From an uncultured delta proteobacterium (GTDB lineage: Bacteria > Myxococcota_A > Polyangia > Polyangiales > Polyangiaceae), in contig CAIOHM010000394.1 of NCBI GenBank assembly GCA_903858055.1, forward strand, positions 1-6,673: a stretch of 6,673 nt of DNA, written 5' to 3'. Position 1 is the first letter of the stretch, and the number at the start of each line of letters is the position of its first letter. The notes beneath the pieces are model-generated. The model saw nothing but the letters and a program-made list of their open reading frames with translations, had not been told where the DNA came from and ran no database searches. Shown here in pieces: positions 4,673 through 6,673 of this stretch. A program made the translations under genes and the position numbers.

Positions 4673-6412
4673 ATGCGCAGCTTCTCGACCGCCTTCGCCC
4701 TCTCTCTCCCGCTCCTCGCCGTCGCGTGCAGCAGCGCCGAGCAGCCGAGCTCGTCGACGCTCACCGCCTCCGAGCTCGCGGAGGGGACCCTGGCGTTTAC
4801 CGGAAGCGCCGCCGCGGACATCACGGTGGCCTCGAACACGCTGCGCTTTCCGAAAGCCGCGCACGCGAACCTCGCGACGGTGAGGGCCGGCCACGTGCTC
4901 ATCGGCGAGCGCGGGGCCGACGCGCGCAACCCCGAGGGCTTTCTCCGCAAGGTCGTGAGCGTGCGCGCCGAGGGCACGGACTACGTGGTCACGACCGAGG
5001 CCGCGACGCTCGTGGACGCCTTCGCGGCGCTCGACTTCAACGCCGTCGTCGAGCTCCCGAAGGAGTCCACCGCGACGCAGGGCTTCCGCACGCAAGGCTC
5101 GGGCTCGGGTCCCACCAAGACCATCGTGGACTTCTCTGGCCGCTCGATCTTCCAGAGCTCGGGCTCGCTCCCGGTCAACCCCGCGACGGGCAGCACCATC
5201 GGCTACGACGCCGCCATGAAGGTCAACAGGGGCAGCCTGACCTTCACGCCACGCTGGGACGTGGGCGCGCAGATCGGCCGCATCAGCCTCGACCCGCGGC
5301 AGCTCTTGAAGGAGGCGCACGCGATCGGCACGGGCAGCCTCGACGCACAGCTCGAGGTGCAAGCCACCCTCGCGCTCACCGGCAACCCCACGGGCGCCGA
5401 CCTCGCGGCGCTCGTCGCGCAAGGTCTCACGGGCAGCCCGAGCACGGTGCTCGCGGACACGGAGATGACCCTCGCGAGCATCAACCTCGGCGCGCTCAAC
5501 GCGCCGGCGAGCGCACACTTTCGCGCGGAGCTCACGTGCGCGGTCGACTGGGGCGGCACCGTCGACGTGATCGTCGGCGCGAACGCGAACGCCACCTTGA
5601 GCGCGGGTTTTCGCTACGCGAACCAGCAGTTCACGCCGGTCTTCGAGAAGAGCGGCAGCTTCGCGCCCGTGGGCCCGAACTACACGCTCGGCGGCGCGGT
5701 GCACGTGCTCTGCGAGATCGTGCCTCGCTTCGACCTCAAGCTCTTCGGTGTCGCCACCGGCGCGCTCTGGGCTCGCCCGTACCTGAGCCTCGGCGCGGAG
5801 GCCGAGTGCAACACCGCCTCGGGGCCGCGTCTCACGGGTAAGTACGCGGGCTATGCGTTCGCGGGCGTTGGCGCGGCGGCGAGCCTCGACGTCGATTTGT
5901 TTGGACTCTACAGCTACTCCAAAGAGTGCACGCTCTTCGATCTCAACCGCGGCAAGAACGTGAGCGGCACGTTCCCGCTCCCCGGCGGCGCGAGCGCCAC
6001 GTGCACCTCGGTGCCGATCCCGCCACGCCCCGAACCGAGCGCGCTCCCCGGTGAGCTCTGCTTCGCTTCGGCCCAGAGCACCGGCGCCCAGGCCGCGTGC
6101 CTCCCGAACGGCTCGCCGATCCCCGCGGGCTGGACCTGCGACGCGGCGAAGTACGGCGACTGCACCTGCGACTGCAACTGCGGCGTCGCCGACCGCGACT
6201 GCGCGGCGGGCGCCTGCGGCACGTGCACCCACGACGTATGCACGACCGGCGCGCCCCTCGGCAACATGTGCACCGACGACGGCCAGGGCGGCGCGTGCAT
6301 CCAGGCGATCTGCGACGCGGACCCCTACTGCTGCACGACCTCGTGGGGCGCCTCGTGCGTCGACAAGGTGAGGCAGGGGCTCTACGGCTGCACGCCGCGC
6401 ACCTGCCGCTGA
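4673..6412 (+). CDS. Secreted lipoprotein with a Cys-rich C-terminal region (DPYCC-type module)
   Basis: The 579-residue protein begins with a lipoprotein signal peptide: basic Arg2, a hydrophobic core, and lipobox LAVAC with Cys19 as the lipidation site. A Ser-rich tether follows (20-32). Residues 35-120 are beta-rich and include GFLRKVVSV and YVVTTEAATLVDAF, a pattern I associate with secreted myxobacterial proteins. A GSGSG linker is at 142-146. Residues 150-440 form a large beta-rich region (DFSG, GSLTFTPRWD) with five sparse cysteines, of unknown function. A Pro-rich hinge (448-456) leads to residues 463-579, which contain 19 cysteines. This end holds a CDCNCGVADRDC element (499-510) and a module QAICDADPYCC (544-554) then SW and SCV, ending GCTPRTCR. 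These fit disulfide-bonded extracellular modules for binding or stability. A role on the outer membrane surface, perhaps with the neighbouring pilin, is inference. No catalytic motif was recognised. Confidence 0.88.
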   Translation: MRSFSTAFALSLPLLAVACSSAEQPSSSTLTASELAEGTLAFTGSAAADITVASNTLRFPKAAHANLATVRAGHVLIGERGADARNPEGFLRKVVSVRAEGTDYVVTTEAATLVDAFAALDFNAVVELPKESTATQGFRTQGSGSGPTKTIVDFSGRSIFQSSGSLPVNPATGSTIGYDAAMKVNRGSLTFTPRWDVGAQIGRISLDPRQLLKEAHAIGTGSLDAQLEVQATLALTGNPTGADLAALVAQGLTGSPSTVLADTEMTLASINLGALNAPASAHFRAELTCAVDWGGTVDVIVGANANATLSAGFRYANQQFTPVFEKSGSFAPVGPNYTLGGAVHVLCEIVPRFDLKLFGVATGALWARPYLSLGAEAECNTASGPRLTGKYAGYAFAGVGAAASLDVDLFGLYSYSKECTLFDLNRGKNVSGTFPLPGGASATCTSVPIPPRPEPSALPGELCFASAQSTGAQAACLPNGSPIPAGWTCDAAKYGDCTCDCNCGVADRDCAAGACGTCTHDVCTTGAPLGNMCTDDGQGGACIQAICDADPYCCTTSWGASCVDKVRQGLYGCTPRTCR

Positions 6413-6418
6413 TGGCCG

Positions 6419-6438
6419 CGTGCTGCGCGCTCAGCGCG
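6419..6438. terminator. Candidate hairpin between convergent genes
   Basis: CGTGCTG (6419-6425) pairs with CAGCGCG (6432-6438) with one G-T wobble, around a 6-nt loop. It sits between the lipoprotein stop (6412) and the convergent gene, overlapping the latter's TGA at 6433-6431. The position suits a two-way transcript end, but there is no T-run on either side. The two stops are only 18 bp apart. Confidence 0.35.
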
Positions 6439-6673
6439 AGACGAACGCGAGCGCGAGCGCGAGCACGAGCCCCGCGAGCGTGGCCGCGAGCAGCACCTGG
6501 CGCCGCTGGTACGAGGACTCGACCTCGCCGCTGACGCGCTCGCCCACCTGCGTGTCTTCGAGGTCCGAGGCCGGCTCCGGCAACGGCGTGGGCAGCGAGC
6601 GCATGCCCGAGATCGGCGGGGGGATTGGCGTCACGGAGCGGGGCAGCGGCACGTCGTCGCTGTCGATGAGGTA
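6431..6673 (-). CDS. C-terminal end of a Pro-rich, tail-anchored membrane protein (5' end cut by window edge)
   Basis: Only the last 80 residues are visible, and the frame stays open to the window edge. An internal GTG at 6652 is probably not the true start, because the reading continues upstream without a stop. The visible part starts with an acidic and Pro-rich linker (LIDSDDVPLPRS, then PIPPP, and PTPLPEP). A polar stretch ends in YQRRQ, followed by a single hydrophobic helix of about 19 residues and a three-residue tail. Basic residues before the helix suggest the N-terminal part is cytoplasmic and the protein is held by its tail. Third codon positions are almost all G or C, supporting a real gene. 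The missing N-terminal domain decides the function, so none is assigned. It converges on the lipoprotein gene. Confidence 0.72.
   Translation of the reverse strand, partial: YLIDSDDVPLPRSVTPIPPPISGMRSLPTPLPEPASDLEDTQVGERVSGEVESSYQRRQVLLAATLAGLVLALALAFVSR

Noticed and set aside
4385..6232. Long minus-strand open frame (615 codons) opposite the pilin and lipoprotein genes
   Set aside because: Antisense to a prepilin with a canonical cleavage site and to a lipoprotein with a signal peptide; its own product is low-complexity Ala/Arg/Glu/Val.
6446..6480. Tandem GCGAGC hexamer-like repeat
   Set aside because: It encodes the alternating Leu-Ala residues of the membrane helix on the minus strand; codon bias explains it.

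Overview
The window is GC-rich, densely coding bacterial DNA, with nearly every third codon position G or C. The gene types point to a large-genome myxobacterium (Myxococcota, perhaps the Polyangiales side). The pointers are a secreted Cys-rich protein with a DPYCC-type module, an NHLRC2-like thioredoxin/NHL protein, and an Flp-type pilin standing alone. This assignment is inferred from composition and remembered family distribution, not from a search. No tRNA, rRNA, CRISPR array, transposase or integrase was seen.

Layout. Positions 1-780 (minus strand, cut by the left edge) encode a free-standing class I glutamine amidotransferase of the GMP-synthase-like type. A 103-bp divergent intergenic region separates it from a plus-strand pair. 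That pair is a HAD-superfamily IMP/GMP-type 5'-nucleotidase (884-2368) followed, with an 8-bp overlap and a TTG start, by an NHLRC2-like protein (2361-4280). A 146-bp region with a direct repeat and two palindromes leads to a short Flp-type pilin (4427-4630). Forty-two bases later comes a 579-residue lipoprotein with a C-terminal region holding 19 cysteines in 117 residues (4673-6412). A convergent minus-strand gene (6431-6673, cut by the right edge) supplies the end of a Pro-rich, tail-anchored membrane protein.

How the genes may work together. The left half has a purine/amide-nitrogen flavour: a GMP-synthase-like amidotransferase is divergent from a purine nucleotidase that is translationally coupled to a cytoplasmic thioredoxin/beta-propeller protein. 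The right half is a cell-surface unit: a class IVb-type pilin beside a Cys-rich lipoprotein, possibly co-transcribed, with no Tad assembly genes in view. No complete new system can be proven. The two least explained arrangements are the nucleotidase/NHLRC2 coupling and the orphan pilin/Cys-rich lipoprotein pair.
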